Positions 1 to 11,291 of a stretch of 64,000 nucleotides of DNA are shown here, one piece after another. The stretch is from assembly GCA_003586115.2 (NCBI GenBank), contig QVOM02000029.1, positions 26,847,712 through 26,911,711 on the forward strand, in the 5' to 3' direction. Made by a program: the position numbers and the translations under genes. The stretch comes from Salvator merianae (taxonomy: Eukaryota; Chordata; Lepidosauria; Squamata; Teiidae). The notes under the pieces were generated by a model, which ran no database searches, was not told the DNA's origin, and saw nothing but the letters and a program-made list of their open reading frames with translations. Each line of letters opens with the position of its first letter. Positions within the stretch are counted from its first letter, which is position 1.

Positions 1-599
1 TTTTGTTTTATTATTTTTCATATGGCATCAATTCTACATTATGGGAATTAGAGCATAAAGAAAGAATCTGCTCAAAAGTGTTATGAAAACAACAAATAAT
101 TTGTCCTCATATACTTACAGGTTATTTTTCTATAGTCAGCTTCAAGGAGGTTAATGCAGGAGAATTTCCCAGCAAATTGAGCCAATCACTTTGCTTTGTT
201 GACCATTGCTTTCTACAATGCAGTATACATGTTTATGCAACATGCTTCTATAGTTAAATATGGAAGTATAAATATATAAAGCCAAGCCATCCTCAGCTGC
301 AGTGAACATTTTCAAAGATAAGACTGGCATAATGGGGTCAGTGTACTGCCTTGAAGCACAACAGAATTGCTAACAAGTATTCACTGCTAAGACTGCCTCT
401 CTGGCACTGTCTGCTTCCATTCAGTTCACCAGCTCAGGGCCTGCCGTTCTGTGTCACATGGAGTGCAGGCAGCAGCTTTGAAATGAAAGTTACACTGATC
501 CTGAACTCCTATGCCCTAGAGACACCTATGCAAGTGTCTGAATCCTGTTGAAATGAATTACAACTTGTCACAAAAGGGGAATAGTAAGGAGCTGTCTAT
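1..599. other. upstream intergenic DNA, nothing recognised
   Basis: AT-rich DNA with no gene, RNA or recognised repeat. The short open frame at 351-551 has no recognisable similarity and looks like chance. Confidence 0.5.
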
Positions 600-750
600 G
601 GCCGGTGTTCTCTTAATCCCCACTTTCAGGTACTGTTCTTCTCTTTAGTTTTTTAAACTTGTTTTTTCTGTTGCAACCTGCCCTGAGACCTTCAGGTACA
701 GGGCAGGATAAAAATATAAATAAATAAATAAATAAATAAATAAAATCAGC
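600..750 (+). mobile_element. L2-type LINE 3' end with (AAAT)n tail
   Basis: The stretch reads CTGCCCTGAGACCTTC, then a GGGCAGGATAAAAATATAAA-type tail, then about seven AAAT units at 717-744. The same tail recurs at 8760-8835, 32220-32270, 33640-33713, 45655-45702 and 48710-48780. At the last site it follows a recognisable L2 reverse transcriptase, so the tail is assigned to L2. The left boundary is approximate. Confidence 0.65.
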
Positions 751-764
751 CTGCTTCTGATGCT

Positions 765-1544
765 TTCACGCTGCTATACGCAGACGACGTCTTCCTGGCC
801 TCTGACGACGTAACCTACCTTGAGCAACTCGTCCAGACCTGGCACGACCAGCTCACGCTACATGGGCTCCGGCTCAATCTATAGAAGACCGAGTACCTGA
901 CGACGGATCCGACCAAAACTGGCACGCTCACTATCAACGGCGCCGCCCTACCACGCACTGAAAACTTCAAGTACCTCGGATCAACACTCTCTGCCGACAG
1001 CAACCTGCGACACGAGGTCAATGCACGAGTCAATGCTGCATGGATGAAATGGCGCACGACGACCGGTGTCCTCTGTGACTGGTGAATGAAGGACCACCTC
1101 AAATCAAAGGTCTACCGTGCTGTAATCCATCCCGTTGCCCTCTACGGAGCCGAATGCAGGCTGATAACGAAAACCGCAGAATGCCGCCTCGCCGTCATGG
1201 AGACGAAGATGCTGTGATGGATCAGCGGAATCACCCACTTTGACCACGTCTGCAACGAGGACATCCGTGACCGGTATGGCATGGCACCCATTACAGAAAA
1301 GATGCGAGAAGCCCGCCTCCGATGGTATGGCCACGCGCTGCACGCCGAAGACGACTCCCTTGCGAAGATTGGCCTCAACATCGACATCGCCAGAAAACGA
1401 CCAAAAGGCTGACCAATGCAGCGATGGCTCGATACGCTGCACTCCGACCTCCAGGCCGCACGACTACACCCCAACCAAGCCCTCGACCATGAAAAATGGA
1501 GGACCTGTTCCAGAAGAGCTGACCCCGCCACTAAACGGGACTAA
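765..1544 (+). pseudogene. RTE reverse transcriptase C-terminal half, four internal stops
   Basis: One frame runs from FTLLYADD (YADD at 777-788) to the terminal TAA at 1542 without a frameshift. It has four in-frame stops: TAG at 882, and TGA at 1083, 1215 and 1410. It covers the end of the RT palm, including FKYLGS, and the C-terminal region ending ADPATKRD. The upstream endonuclease and most of the RT are missing, so it cannot move by itself. The three TGA stops fall where the family normally has Arg (such as ML-R-W and KG-R-P), so each is explained by CGA to TGA decay of a methylated CpG. Confidence 0.8.
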
Positions 1545-1715
1545 GGAAGAAGAAGAAGAAGAAGAAGAAGAAGAAGAAGAAGAAGAATATGAAGAAGAAG
1601 AAGAAGAAGAAGAAGAAGAATATGAAGAAGAAGAAGAAGAAGAAGAAGAAGAAGAAGAAGAAGAAGAAGAAGAAGAAGAAGAAGAAGAAGAAGAAGAATA
1701 TGAAGAAGAAGAAGA
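1545..1715 (+). repeat. (GAA)n microsatellite, RTE tail
   Basis: About 170 bp of GAA units interrupted three times by a TAT triplet (GAATAT). It starts right after the RTE stop codon and ends at the 3' target duplication, so it was laid down or expanded from the element's own tail. It makes long Glu-rich (+) and Phe- or Leu-rich (-) chance frames. Confidence 0.95.
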
Positions 1716-1799
1716 CTGCTTCTGATGAATAACTGGCTGTTTCGATCAACTAATTCATAGTATATCCATCTTGGTTGGCAAACAGCTCTGTGTGTCTTG

Positions 1800-2028
1800 A
1801 GCAGCTGCAAGCAAAGATTGTTGTTGTTGGGTACCACCAAATCATGGCCAACTTCTGTCTGACTAAATGTGCACCTCCATGGGCATTTCTATGCAGTTTT
1901 CTTGGCAGAGATTCAGAAGTAGTTTGCCATAGCCTACTTATGGGGAGAGGCTGGGGATTAAACTGGCAACCCTCTGGCAGTTTAATCCACAGTTTCCAGG
2001 CAGTTTGCTCTACCACTGAGCTACAGCC
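1800..2028 (-). mobile_element. tRNA-derived SINE, minus strand
   Basis: Read on the minus strand from 2028 it begins GGCTGTAGCTCAGTGGTAGA, which carries a pol III A box (TAGCTCAGTGG). A B-box-like GTTTAATCCCC follows. The body has the AGGCTATGGCAAACTACTTC segment common in squamate tRNA SINEs. The far (3') end near 1800 is approximate. Confidence 0.7.
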
Positions 2029-2572
2029 AATCCAAAGCAAAGTTTACCAAGGTCCACTTTGGACTTCAGTTCCCAGGATTTTCATCTATATGGGCTAAAC
2101 TTTTCAAAATAGTGAAATACTTGCTGTGGACTGACTGACTGACTGACATTTTAGACTTCATTAACCAAGTCTGTGGAGTGCAGTGAGAGGAGCAATTACC
2201 AATTTACTTCTCTATTTCCAGTACATCCTTGAGTAGCTGTCCAGTGGAAGCACTCAGATTCTATTGGCAACTATTCTGATGAGTTCTCCAGTGGAATCTT
2301 AGGTTTCCTGCTGTATTACATTTGCAGGGAATTGAGGAGAAAAATCAGTTATCTCTGCAAGGACTTTGACAGTGCATTTTTCATGGGTTCAGGGAAGAAT
2401 CCAATGTACAATGTGTTCTGATTTTGTGGGATTCACTTCAGCTTTTGCATCTATCCAGATGGTAAGAGGAAACATGGACTACAAAATGGAATCTGGCGTT
2501 ACCTCTTGTCATGGACCAACAAAGATGCCTGGGTTTCTCTGACATTAATTCACTTATCTGTACATCTGCCAA
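2029..2572. other. intergenic, nothing recognised
   Basis: A short (GACT)n run lies at 2129-2144. No coding or RNA signal is seen. Confidence 0.4.
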
Positions 2573-2710
2573 GATCCATTTGGCATTAGCTCACTAGAAA
2601 CTTCCACTGCACACAAGTCCATTTTCTGACTTTTTTTTTTCCTTTTGTGGACTTAGTGAGCTCTAGGAAGTTCCCAGAGAGCTACTGCCAAATGGAGCTT
2701 GCCAGATATG
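2573..2710. repeat. imperfect inverted repeat, MITE-like
   Basis: CCATTTGGCATTAGCTCACT near 2577 is answered on the other strand by GAGAGCTACTGCCAAATGG near 2677-2695. ACAAGTCC pairs with GGACTTAG near the centre, around a T-run. This looks like a decayed palindromic element. Termini and target duplication are not resolved. Confidence 0.4.
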
Positions 2711-3529
2711 CAAGCAAACAAAGCTCTTCTAGGAAACGTAGCATTGCTGCTGGTTTTCCCAAGATAGCACCACAAAGCATTTTCACAATCTTGGAACCAG
2801 CATTGGATTAGGAAGAGCAATGTCTGGCAACGTTGGTAGGATTGTGCTTTTCTGCTCCTGTCTAGTAGTAACCTTTGAGATATTGAATACTTTGAGCTGT
2901 TACCATGTGCTTACTTGTCCCTTGACCTGTATGGTTAATTCAAGCAAGCTCAGAGAACTGGTTCATTGGATTTAATCAGTGGCAAATGTTTTTTCACATG
3001 ACAAGATGATCCCTGCTAGACTGAAGAAGGTTTTTGGTAGTATGTCCATTCCAAAAAACAAAACAAACAAAAATGAAGCAGAAGGCATATAAATACTGCT
3101 TTGTTGCAAATATTTCCTTTTGAGGGAAAGGTGATTGAAGTTTGATGGTGGTCCAATTCCAGCTGCTCTTGAAAGAAACTGATGTATCTGGAGCCATTTA
3201 AGTCTGAACTCAGGTCAGCTTTGCTACTCCTGATTGGTGACCTTTATCATGTCAGCATGATGATGTTGCTTTTCTTTGTTTTTTTGATGACTTTTGAAAC
3301 TATTGAATATATCTTATTAAACCAGGTCTGAGAGCTGGCACTAGAAAACACTCTATTGCAATTATGTTACTCTTACCAAAGTACAGGAGGGCAGTACCTA
3401 TGCTTGCAATTATCCTGCTCTATTTATCTACAATGCTTCTTAAAAAGTACATGAAGCTCCCAAGTGTGTGTTCATTAGGACTTTAGGCGTCTGACATCCA
3501 GTTCTATTTCTCTGTTATATCAGCGCAGG
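2711..3529. other. intergenic, nothing recognised
   Basis: Unique-looking AT-rich DNA. No exon-like or repeat signal recognised. Confidence 0.4.
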
Positions 3530-4200
3530 TAAGACTGTACAAGTCCTGGACTGTGTCGGGACACACTGGTTGGATGAGGGGCAACAAACTGAAATTGAAT
3601 CCTGATATGATGGAGAATCTGTGGGTGGGTGGATCATGATTCCAGCAATTGAGCTGAATTCCTGTTCTGAATGAGATTGTACTTCTTCTGAAGAAGTAGC
3701 TGCATAGTATGCTGGTCGTCCTTGACCAATGATTTTTGCTAGCTGCTGTGGTTAGATGTATCTTTTACTAGCTTTGGATATAGTGACATCACAGTTTTTT
3801 CTTCATAGGGATAGCCTGTATTGATCCATGCATCGATACTATCAAGATCAAATTGCTGTCATATGCTCTATGTGGGGTGGCCCTTAAGGTTGGCTCAGAA
3901 GTTGCATCTGCTATGAAATGCAGCACCTAGGCTTCAGAGTAGAGGTGCCTACAATTTCAAGGAATTGCACTGGTTGCCAATTTATTACTGAGTCAAATTT
4001 AAGGTTTTATTATTGACATAAAACTCCTGAAAAAAAATTGAAAACCTGGCTTTCTTGGGACATACCTTCTCTCATATAGGTCTCCTCATGTCTTGATAGC
4101 TGTAGATAAAGCTCATGTGATCGTATTGCCATTTGCAGAGAGCTATCTGGAATCAGCCAGCAGGAGGGCCTCTTGATATGAAGATCTTAAGCGTAATCTA
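3530..4200 (+). mobile_element. decayed L2 LINE fragment
   Basis: The text GAATTGCACTGGTTGCCAAT at 3960-3979, then ACTGAGTCAAATTTAAGG and a decayed AAACTCCTGAAAA, is parallel to 48310-48400 of the better preserved L2 copy. Upstream, TGAAATTGAATCCTGATATG matches the L2 'LNPDKME' region. Frameshifted throughout, with no coding capacity. The left edge is approximate. Confidence 0.6.
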
Positions 4201-4209
4201 GATAACTGA

Positions 4210-5160
4210 GCAAACATAAGGAGTGATGTCCATTGCATATCCTCAACATTCCAGATTTACTCATCAATCATAAAAGGTTGGCATCCTTAATTACAGAAGT
4301 TGGAGGACTCAGGTTCAGTGTTGTCCCAGGAAGCTCAATGGGAAGCAGAAGACTTATGGGTGGAAGGGAGAGATGCAAGACTCCAACTGAAAGGCTCACT
4401 TTAATCTCCCCAGACTGTATTTTGGTCCACAATGGATCAAAACATGGGCCGAGAGATCAAAAGGAGGCTTCCTATTAGAGCCTCACTCTCCCCACACTCC
4501 CTTCATAGCTCCAGTCTACAGTCCACTGCTGTCACTGGGCAACTTGGTGCCTCCCTTTGCCTAACCTGCTTCACTGGAGTGTTGTAAAAATAAAAGATCA
4601 TCATACATAGCCCTGAGCATATTGAGCAAGGAGTATATTCATCAGGAGCCCTGAAATGAGCAATTCTTCCACCTTAAGATAAAAGCAATAAAAATACTAG
4701 TGAAGCTTTATAAAGAGCATCCATCTAATCACATAATTAAACTGATTTCCCAGCTCATCTGCAATGCTTTCAGAAGGGCCATAATGAAGAACAGCTACTT
4801 CACACTTCTGTTACACAGTCTACAGAATATATGAAATTCATAGCAATGTATGAAATATGCTGTTAACCCTTGTCAGCTGTCTGGGATCAGTCAAGTGCCA
4901 ACAGCAACATGAATTGCCTAATCTTTGCTTCAACTGGACGTGGGGTAAAGGCTCACAGCAAGTCCAAGATCTACCTATGAGATCCAAAGGTTCTGTGCAC
5001 ACATCACAGCTAGCTGCTCAGATTTCCAGATGGGATAACACACATCAATGGAGTCTGTTGTTGTCACTGCTGCTGCTGCTAAGTACTACTGAGTTGAGAC
5101 TGACTCTTGGTGTTCATTCATGCTGTTCAGAGAAGTACATGAACTTAAAATGTGCTATTT
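4210..5160. other. intergenic, nothing firm
   Basis: Mostly unique sequence. A TACTACTGAGTTGAGACTGA stretch near 5084 resembles the 3' part of squamate tRNA SINEs but is too short to call. Confidence 0.35.
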
Positions 5161-5163
5161 AGT

Positions 5164-5450
5164 TTGAATCAAACCCAACACACCATTCAAATTCCCATTC
5201 AAACCAGTAGGATGGTTGGTTTGAATTCAAATCTATTTGAGCCAGTTTCACTCCATTCCTGACTTCAAAATGAAGGAAATATGCATGAAAAAGCCCTTTA
5301 ATACGGGGGCGGGGGGGAATGTGAACTCAAACTGGGTGGTTTAACCAGTTTGTTTGAATGTCCTTTGGTTCGGTTCACATTCAAACCTGCCCGCTTGAAC
5401 CAATTAAACTGGTTCAAAAATGAACCAGTTTGGCAGATCCCTAATGCTGT
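5164..5450. repeat. palindromic GAACC/GGTTC-rich repeat, MITE-like
   Basis: CATTCAAACC-type words on the left are matched by GGTTTGAATT and GGTTCAAAAATGAACCAG-type words on both strands, giving overlapping inverted repeats over about 280 bp. No coding sense. Boundaries are approximate and the family is not recognised. Confidence 0.45.
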
Positions 5451-5929
5451 TTTCTTAGAAACCTTTTTCCACAGAGGCACTAGAGGTCAAATCTGAGACC
5501 TTCTGCTTTCCAGGCCACTACAAATGGATTCCATAAATTCTTCTTAATCACAATGGTTTTCAGCTACATCCAGGAGTATATTTATGAATACCAGACACAG
5601 AAAACCAAAAGTGGGAGAGGAAGACTGTTTGTGTATCCTGCCTGTGGGCTTTTTCTGAGAAACAGCATATTACTGGGTTAGTTAGGACTTCATTCTTACC
5701 CAAAAGAACTTTTCATATGATCCCAAGCAGTTACTGAAACTAATTCATTCTTGCCTTTATCCAGTCTCATCCAGCTCTCTAGCAGCCAGATGAATGAAAA
5801 ATGCATGGAGGATGTACGGTTTCCCTTTCTCCCTTTCCTCTTAAGTCATTATTTCTGTTTCTGCTCATCATTTCACTGCTCGACTTTTTAAATGAATTAT
5901 TTATCTTAGGTACCTGCTGGCAGAAAAGA

Positions 5930-6009
5930 TGGAAGAGAGAAAGAAAGAAAGCAAGAGAAAAAGAGAAAAAAGAGAAAGAGGAGGGAGGGAGGGAGGGAGG
6001 GAGGGAGGG
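5930..6009 (+). repeat. purine microsatellite (GAAA)n/(GGGA)n
   Basis: An all-purine tract: GAAA and GA units first, then about six GGGA units (5982-6009). Open frames crossing it on either strand are compositional artefacts. Confidence 0.9.
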
Positions 6010-7329
6010 AAACTTGCTATTCCAGTATTCTCCTTTACTGAACGTACTTTTCATATTTGGAGCAGAATTTATTTTAGACTCTAGTTGCAAATAACATGTG
6101 ATTAGAGAGTGATGTTTTATTGTACTCTCTACAGCAGCAGGCATCTCCAGCACTAGAATATCATGCCCCTGGAACTTCCTGAGGTAACCCGTCATCATAG
6201 GTGTTGATGGTCCCTGAGTATTTTAAGTAGTTTCCCACTATGGATCTTTCTGATTTGGGAATTGTGTTCCTAGGCTTTCCTGTATCTCCATTTTGATACG
6301 TGCAATGGATAGGAAATAAAGTTGGTGCTGCCCTTGTCCTGTTAGCCACATGTTCAAAAGTATGTTGCTACTCCCGCTGGTACCTCCCTTTTCCTGGTCA
6401 GAGTATATCAGCATCAGGATAAAGAGTGGGGCTTTCATTGAAAATCAAAGCAGACCTCTTGTAACATCAGAATGTACCCAGAGACACCCAAAAGCTGAGG
6501 ATAACAATGGGCAATAATTCTCATTTGGAATAAATGAAATGTGAAGAACTGGAAGAAACTGCATCTTTGCAATCAAATACACAAACACTGCATGGATGTC
6601 TCCAAGATGTCATTAGGAGCTGGTTCTGACTTCATAGCACCCAAGAAGAACAAGTCAAGTGCACAAATGATTATAGACATTTATATCCTGCCTCATACTA
6701 AACTTCACAGGCTGGGTTACGAGAAATAAAATCAAGACATTAACATGTTAAATCAGGACTAGATGGATTAAAATCACACATAAATAGCACTTAGAAAAAA
6801 ATTAAATTAAATTAAATTTAGAGTGTTCAGAAGGGGCGGATAAATTAATCAGTCAAAGGTTTGAATAAAGAGGTACATCTCCAACACCAGTCTAAACATA
6901 TGCAATGAAAGTACCGGATGCACTTCAGAAGTGAAGCTGTTGCACCAGATTACATCAGTTTTCATGTGTAATTGCTATAAGATGTGCATATGGTTGGGAG
7001 CAGTTTCCCTAGGATGCTCAGAAGCAGCAGAAATGCTTATCACCATGGCAACACAAGGAAGATCAAGAATGATTTAGTACAGAATCTGGGTCCTTGTCAA
7101 TTTTACTACATTTCAAAACTCGACTCAAAGCTTTCACAGTACTACTGCACACATGTCTTGTAGAATTACTAGAGGCATTATCTTTTGTGGAGAAAAAATG
7201 AAGCTGAACTAGAGAGTTTTCAAGGACCAATAGAACAGGATGTCCGGTGTGTTCTTATAGATCACAGGGCAATTTTACTTTTGAAGTATATTTCAATGGA
7301 TGTATGGTGCAGAAACAGAGAAGCCTTTC
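6010..7329. other. intergenic, nothing firm
   Basis: Nothing gene-like. ACATTTATATCCTGCCTC near 6678 resembles the end of a common squamate interspersed repeat. An ATTAA-rich low-complexity patch lies at 6800-6822. Confidence 0.4.
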
Positions 7330-7907
7330 CTTATGCTTCATGGTTGCTCTGTGAGAAGCTGATGGACAGGAGAGTTAGGACCAACAAGGGAGAGCATTTT
7401 TTCACCCAAAGAGTAATTTGTCAATAAAATTTACTACCAGAAAAGGTAGTGACAGCAACAAGCCTAGATAGCTTTAAGAAAGGGTTAGACAAACTCATGG
7501 AAGACAGGTCTATCAATGGCTACTAGAATGGAAGCCTAGAGGTTGGAGGGACAGGCAAGATGCCTCTAAAGGCCATTTGCAGGGAGTCAAGAGCAGGTGA
7601 AGATTTTGCCTTTGTCTTCTGCTTGAGAATATCCAGAAGCAATTGGTGGGCCACTGGGCCTTTCTGCACTTGGACTTATTCCAGATTATATCTCAGAAGA
7701 GAGACCTGTCATCTGCATGCTAGTGCAGACTATGGTAGGCCCTGGGCAAGACCTTTTATAGTTTGCACTACCATGTGGATGGCAGGTCCCTATTCTGGGA
7801 TATAATCCACAATAAGGCCAAGTGCAGAAAGGGCCACTGTGTGAGACAAGATGCTGGACTAGATGAGCAGTTGCCCAATTCAGCAGGGTTCCTCTTATCT
7901 ATTACTA
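7330..7907 (+). mobile_element. CR1 LINE 3' fragment, interrupted by a MITE
   Basis: The 3' end of a CR1-like LINE: GCATTTTTTCACCCAAAGAG, then GCAGGGAGTCAAGAGCAGGT, then ATGCTGGACTAGATGAGCAG and a CTCTTAT end. It is parallel to 31090-31352 and 62270-62895. The stretch GTGGGCCACTGTGTGAGAC is split by a 180-bp MITE at 7656-7835. No intact coding frame. Confidence 0.7.
7656..7835. mobile_element. family A MITE inside CR1, TSD ACT
   Basis: A full-length palindromic non-autonomous element. The ends read GGGCCTTTCTGCACTTGG and CCAAGTGCAGAAAGGGCC, and an inner AGATTATATC/GATATAATCC pair is also inverted. ACT flanks both sides (7653-7655 and 7836-7838). Removing the element plus one ACT restores a continuous CR1 reading (GGGCCACTGTGTGAG). 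Sister copies lie at 24625-24804 and 28773-28953, with half a copy at 14118-14195. Confidence 0.8.
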
Positions 7908-8439
7908 CTGCACTTTCCATCCCAGAGAATTAGTTACAGCATCTTCCTTTCTCCAAAGGTTAAGGTTTCATCAGAATGATCTGGTGACCTAAAGATATAG
8001 TCATTCAGAGACACTGTCACAAACAAATAGGAGAGCACTGCGCAAATGGAAATTAATTCCGGCTTGTTTATTCATTTGCTTATATTATTCTGTGGGAACT
8101 AAGCACAGTTATAAGACCTTGCTCGCTGATTTACTAAATAAAAATCTTTCTTGAGTTTTTTGCATTGATTTTAATGTGTGTTAGCCACCTTAGACACACA
8201 TTGGAAAGATAAGCTTTTATCGCTGTTGCTTTTAAATTCTAAATGAGTGAATAAAAGGCACTTAAGCTAATTCTTTGAAGCAGTATTAGGAAGACCGCTC
8301 CTCTCATATGTTTTCAATACTGTAACAGCTCCTCAAATAATTAGGACACAATGAGTGAATTAAACCATACAATGAGCCTTAGGCTCTGTCCTTGGTACTG
8401 AAAAGCTAAAACGTGAGACTGCCTCTAGACACAGATATG
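7908..8439. other. intergenic, nothing recognised
   Basis: Unique AT-rich DNA, no signal. Confidence 0.4.
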
Positions 8440-8835
8440 TCCTGAGACTCTCTTGGTGCTATTTTTAGACCATGGGGGAGGGGGGTTCTTATTGTCCCAC
8501 TGACCTCACAGGCTGGAGGGGCAATGGCATGTGACAGGGCCTTCTCTGTGGTTTCCCCCAGGCTCTAGAATAACCTTCCAACAGAGACGCACAAGGAACC
8601 AGCATTATATGCATTTCTGTACCTAGTTAAAACTCAGCTCTTCACTCAGACCTTTGATGTTTAGCTCGTTCCTCTTTCAGTTCTGCTGAGATGAGAGAGT
8701 GGCATTTTCATTATACTTTTAAATTTAAGAACATTCTGTTCATTTGACTGATGTTTTGTGTTTTTATGAATGCTGTGACCAGCTCTGGGACCATTTGGTG
8801 AAGTGTGGGATATGAATGCATATAAATAAATAAAT
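8440..8835 (+). mobile_element. L2 LINE 3' end
   Basis: Parallels the 3' part of the L2 at 46850-48780: GGGCCTTCTCTGTGGT, AACTCAGCTCTTCACTCAGA, then the TTTGGTGAAGTGTGGGATAT tail and AAAT units. No coding frame remains. Confidence 0.7.
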
Positions 8836-9175
8836 ATTGGGAATGCCAGACAAGCCCTAGACATTCCCAATATAATGCTGAAATTACAGGACATTCAGGA
8901 ATGACACTGGATTTCCCATAATAGCCCTGCTTAGCTTCATGCCCGGCAAGGAGCTTACACAATCAACCCAATTGGAGTTACTGGAAACCAGCTAAGCACC
9001 TAAAAAAGTGAGGAATTCGGTTGGTTTCCAGTAGTCCCTCTCAGCCAATCACATAAGCTGCTCACCTGTTGTGAAGGTAAGCCTGGGGTTGCTCCCTTAG
9101 CACCTGGCAAGAGGCAATTGTGGAATCTTGCTTAGATCCCACTTTGCTCTTATCGTGTAGAGGCAGCCTGAGTTT
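8836..9175. mobile_element. family H hairpin-bearing MITE, abutting L2 tail
   Basis: It opens with the hairpin TATTGGGAATG ... CATTCCCAATA (8836-8873) and later contains AGGCAATTGTGGAATCTTGC and AGATCCCAC, words shared with family H copies near 38340-38390 and 58330-58370. Insertion was next to, or into, the AAAT tail of the L2 on its left. Ends are approximate. Confidence 0.5.
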
Positions 9176-9491
9176 AAACAAATAAACAGCCACTGTATTT
9201 TCTTTTCAGCTAAAGGCACAAATTGTTTCATTCATTCAGGTAATCACTGATATTTTATTGATTTAGTTTCCAGATATTTACACTATCCCTTCTTATAAAT
9301 ATTCCTATATTATATTCAAACCAATATCCATAAAAAAGAAAGCAAAGAGAATGAACTAAACAGCATTCAAAGGTCTGGAGTGATGAGGTTGTTTGTTTTA
9401 GCCAGGAGTTCCAAGCTAAATAAATATGAAACAATTGTTTTATTTGTGAAGTCCAGAGAACAAGCACACATTTTTGAGCTGACAGTGTACA

Positions 9492-9548
9492 TTAATCTAA
9501 TCTAATCCAATCCAATCCAACCCAATCCAATCCAATCCAATCTAATCT
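9492..9548 (+). repeat. pentanucleotide satellite (TAATC/CAATC)n
   Basis: About eleven 5-bp units, alternating TAATC and CAATC variants with one CAACC. Tandem variants grouped in blocks suggest local slippage. Confidence 0.9.
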
Positions 9549-11291
9549 CTTTAGTTGGATAATCCATCCCATCCATTTATAATCTATCCCAGATTCTACA
9601 GTTATCATCTGAGACCCTTCTGCACACTCTCACATTGCTTAAAATCAGGACTCTGATTATCATCCTAATGTCCGGATGTTGATAATCAGATATCAGTCCT
9701 TTTTACTGGTGGTGCCCTACCAATGGACCAGTCTCTCTAGAGAAGCAGACCTGTCACCAGAGGTAAAATTGATACTGTTGAAGACCAATTTTCTTCCCCA
9801 GGCAAATAGTAGATTGTCTCTCCTCTCCATTCATACACTCTCCATTGACAGTGTTTCACCCTCCAGCTTCTTCAACAGCTTTCTATTTATTTTTTTTGGT
9901 TAGGTGAACCATTGATGAAAAGGTACTGAACTTAAATCCAAAACTATTAGGTATTGGGGGGCACTTCCAATTTGCCTGTAAAAGATAGTTGCCCATGGCA
10001 CCAACTTTCTCAAAGCAATCGAGTGAGAACTGAATGTACTTGGTGTCCATGAAATGCTGGCTGTCGGGAGGGGAACCCAGAAAACCAATGGTAGGAAAAT
10101 AAAATCAAATTCTGGATGACATCACTCTCCGCAGCAATACCTTGTTGCAGTTTCTCTATCATTAAATAGGAGAGATGACTCCTGACATTACTGGGTTGAT
10201 AATAGGCTCCCACATTCTTTATTTGTGCTATTCATGCCTTGTGGAGCCCAGAAAGAGGAAGCAAGCTCTGTTTGTTTTATTTTTATTCTTGACATTTGTT
10301 TTGAAGAAATCCATTAGATCCAGTGAGTGGCAGCTGCAGCTGCAGAAAGGAAGAGAATTAAAATTTTAACACAGCATCTCCAGACTTGGTAGTGGTGGTG
10401 GGGAGAATCACTCAAAAACAAAAAGGTCTGGCAGATTGCTTCCCACTGTTGTGATTGTGTGTTTTCAGAAGGTCATCACAAGATCCTGGCTCCACACATC
10501 TAACAGAAATGAGAAACAAGAAGTTAGCTTTGGGTTTCTCAGCAGCGTCCATCAGACACCAGAAGACAAGGCTGTTTTCAAAGCAAAGATACTTCAAAAA
10601 AAAAAAATCTTCCTTTTGGAAAATGGATGCTGAAGGCTTATTTATTTACAAATCTGCAGACTGTGGATAGTAAACTTTCCTTCTTTCATTTTTAATCACC
10701 ACTCTCCATCCAAACTTGCTGAAGCAGAAACAGACTATTAGTTTTGCTGCATATTAATAATGAGGGATACAACCAATCCCACAGACTTCCACACATATAC
10801 ACCTTTAAAATACCTAAACTCTACAGCTGAAGAGAGAATTATCCACTTGACAATGGGAGACATACAATCAGGGGTTTAGTGGAGAGTTTCATAGCTTCCT
10901 GCTTAAAGCAACCTGCTTCTCCTCCTTCTCTTGCCATTGACAACATTGGCCATGGCTGCACAGAAGCCAGTGAAGGCATCTGGTGGCAAGTGCCTCTGCC
11001 ACTGTAGCATTCTCACAAAGCCAATTCCTACTTACCACCAGGGAGAGTGCATATTTAAGCCTCCATGCCTGTGCTTGGATGGCATCCTTAAACTCCATGT
11101 ACCTGCACAGCAGCCCCTGGAGTCACTACAGCCATTTTGCCAAAGTGAGGGGCGCAATAGTGTAAGTGATCTCAGAGTTGCTCCGTGAACTCTTAGACAC
11201 TTTTAATGGGCCTCCAAGGCACTAGAAGCTTCATTAAGTCCCACCATGGAGACTAGCCACCTTCAACATAGGGCTGAATCAGGATCTGAAG
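9549..11291. other. intergenic, nothing recognised
   Basis: No exon, RNA or clear repeat. Several 60-100 codon frames lack any family resemblance. Confidence 0.4.

Larger units (their letters stand above)
763..1715 (+). mobile_element. 5'-truncated RTE-clade LINE with (GAA)n tail and 12-bp TSD
   Basis: This is a dead, 5'-truncated non-LTR retrotransposon. The 12-mer CTGCTTCTGATG occurs directly before it (751-762) and directly after it (1716-1727), the target duplication expected from target-primed reverse transcription. Coding sequence begins just upstream of the YADD catalytic motif of reverse transcriptase and runs to a natural TAA at 1542-1544, after which only a GAA-rich microsatellite follows. 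A near-absent 3' UTR and microsatellite tail are typical of RTE elements. The C-terminal text (for example RDRYGMAPITEKMREARLRW) resembles nematode- or AviRTE-type RTEs rather than BovB, from memory of those families. The element is GC- and CpG-rich compared with its AT-rich surroundings. Confidence 0.85.

Noticed and set aside
1240..1841. Long Glu-rich (+), Phe-rich and Leu-rich (-) open frames
   Set aside because: All are translations of the (GAA)n microsatellite tail of the RTE element.
2010..2028. Functional tRNA gene from the A-box-like GGCTGTAGCTCAGTGG
   Set aside because: It lacks a full cloverleaf and continues into a SINE body, as at 34570-34732.
5779..6198. 139-codon minus and 97-codon plus frames
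   Set aside because: Both are driven by the purine/pyrimidine tract at 5930-6009.
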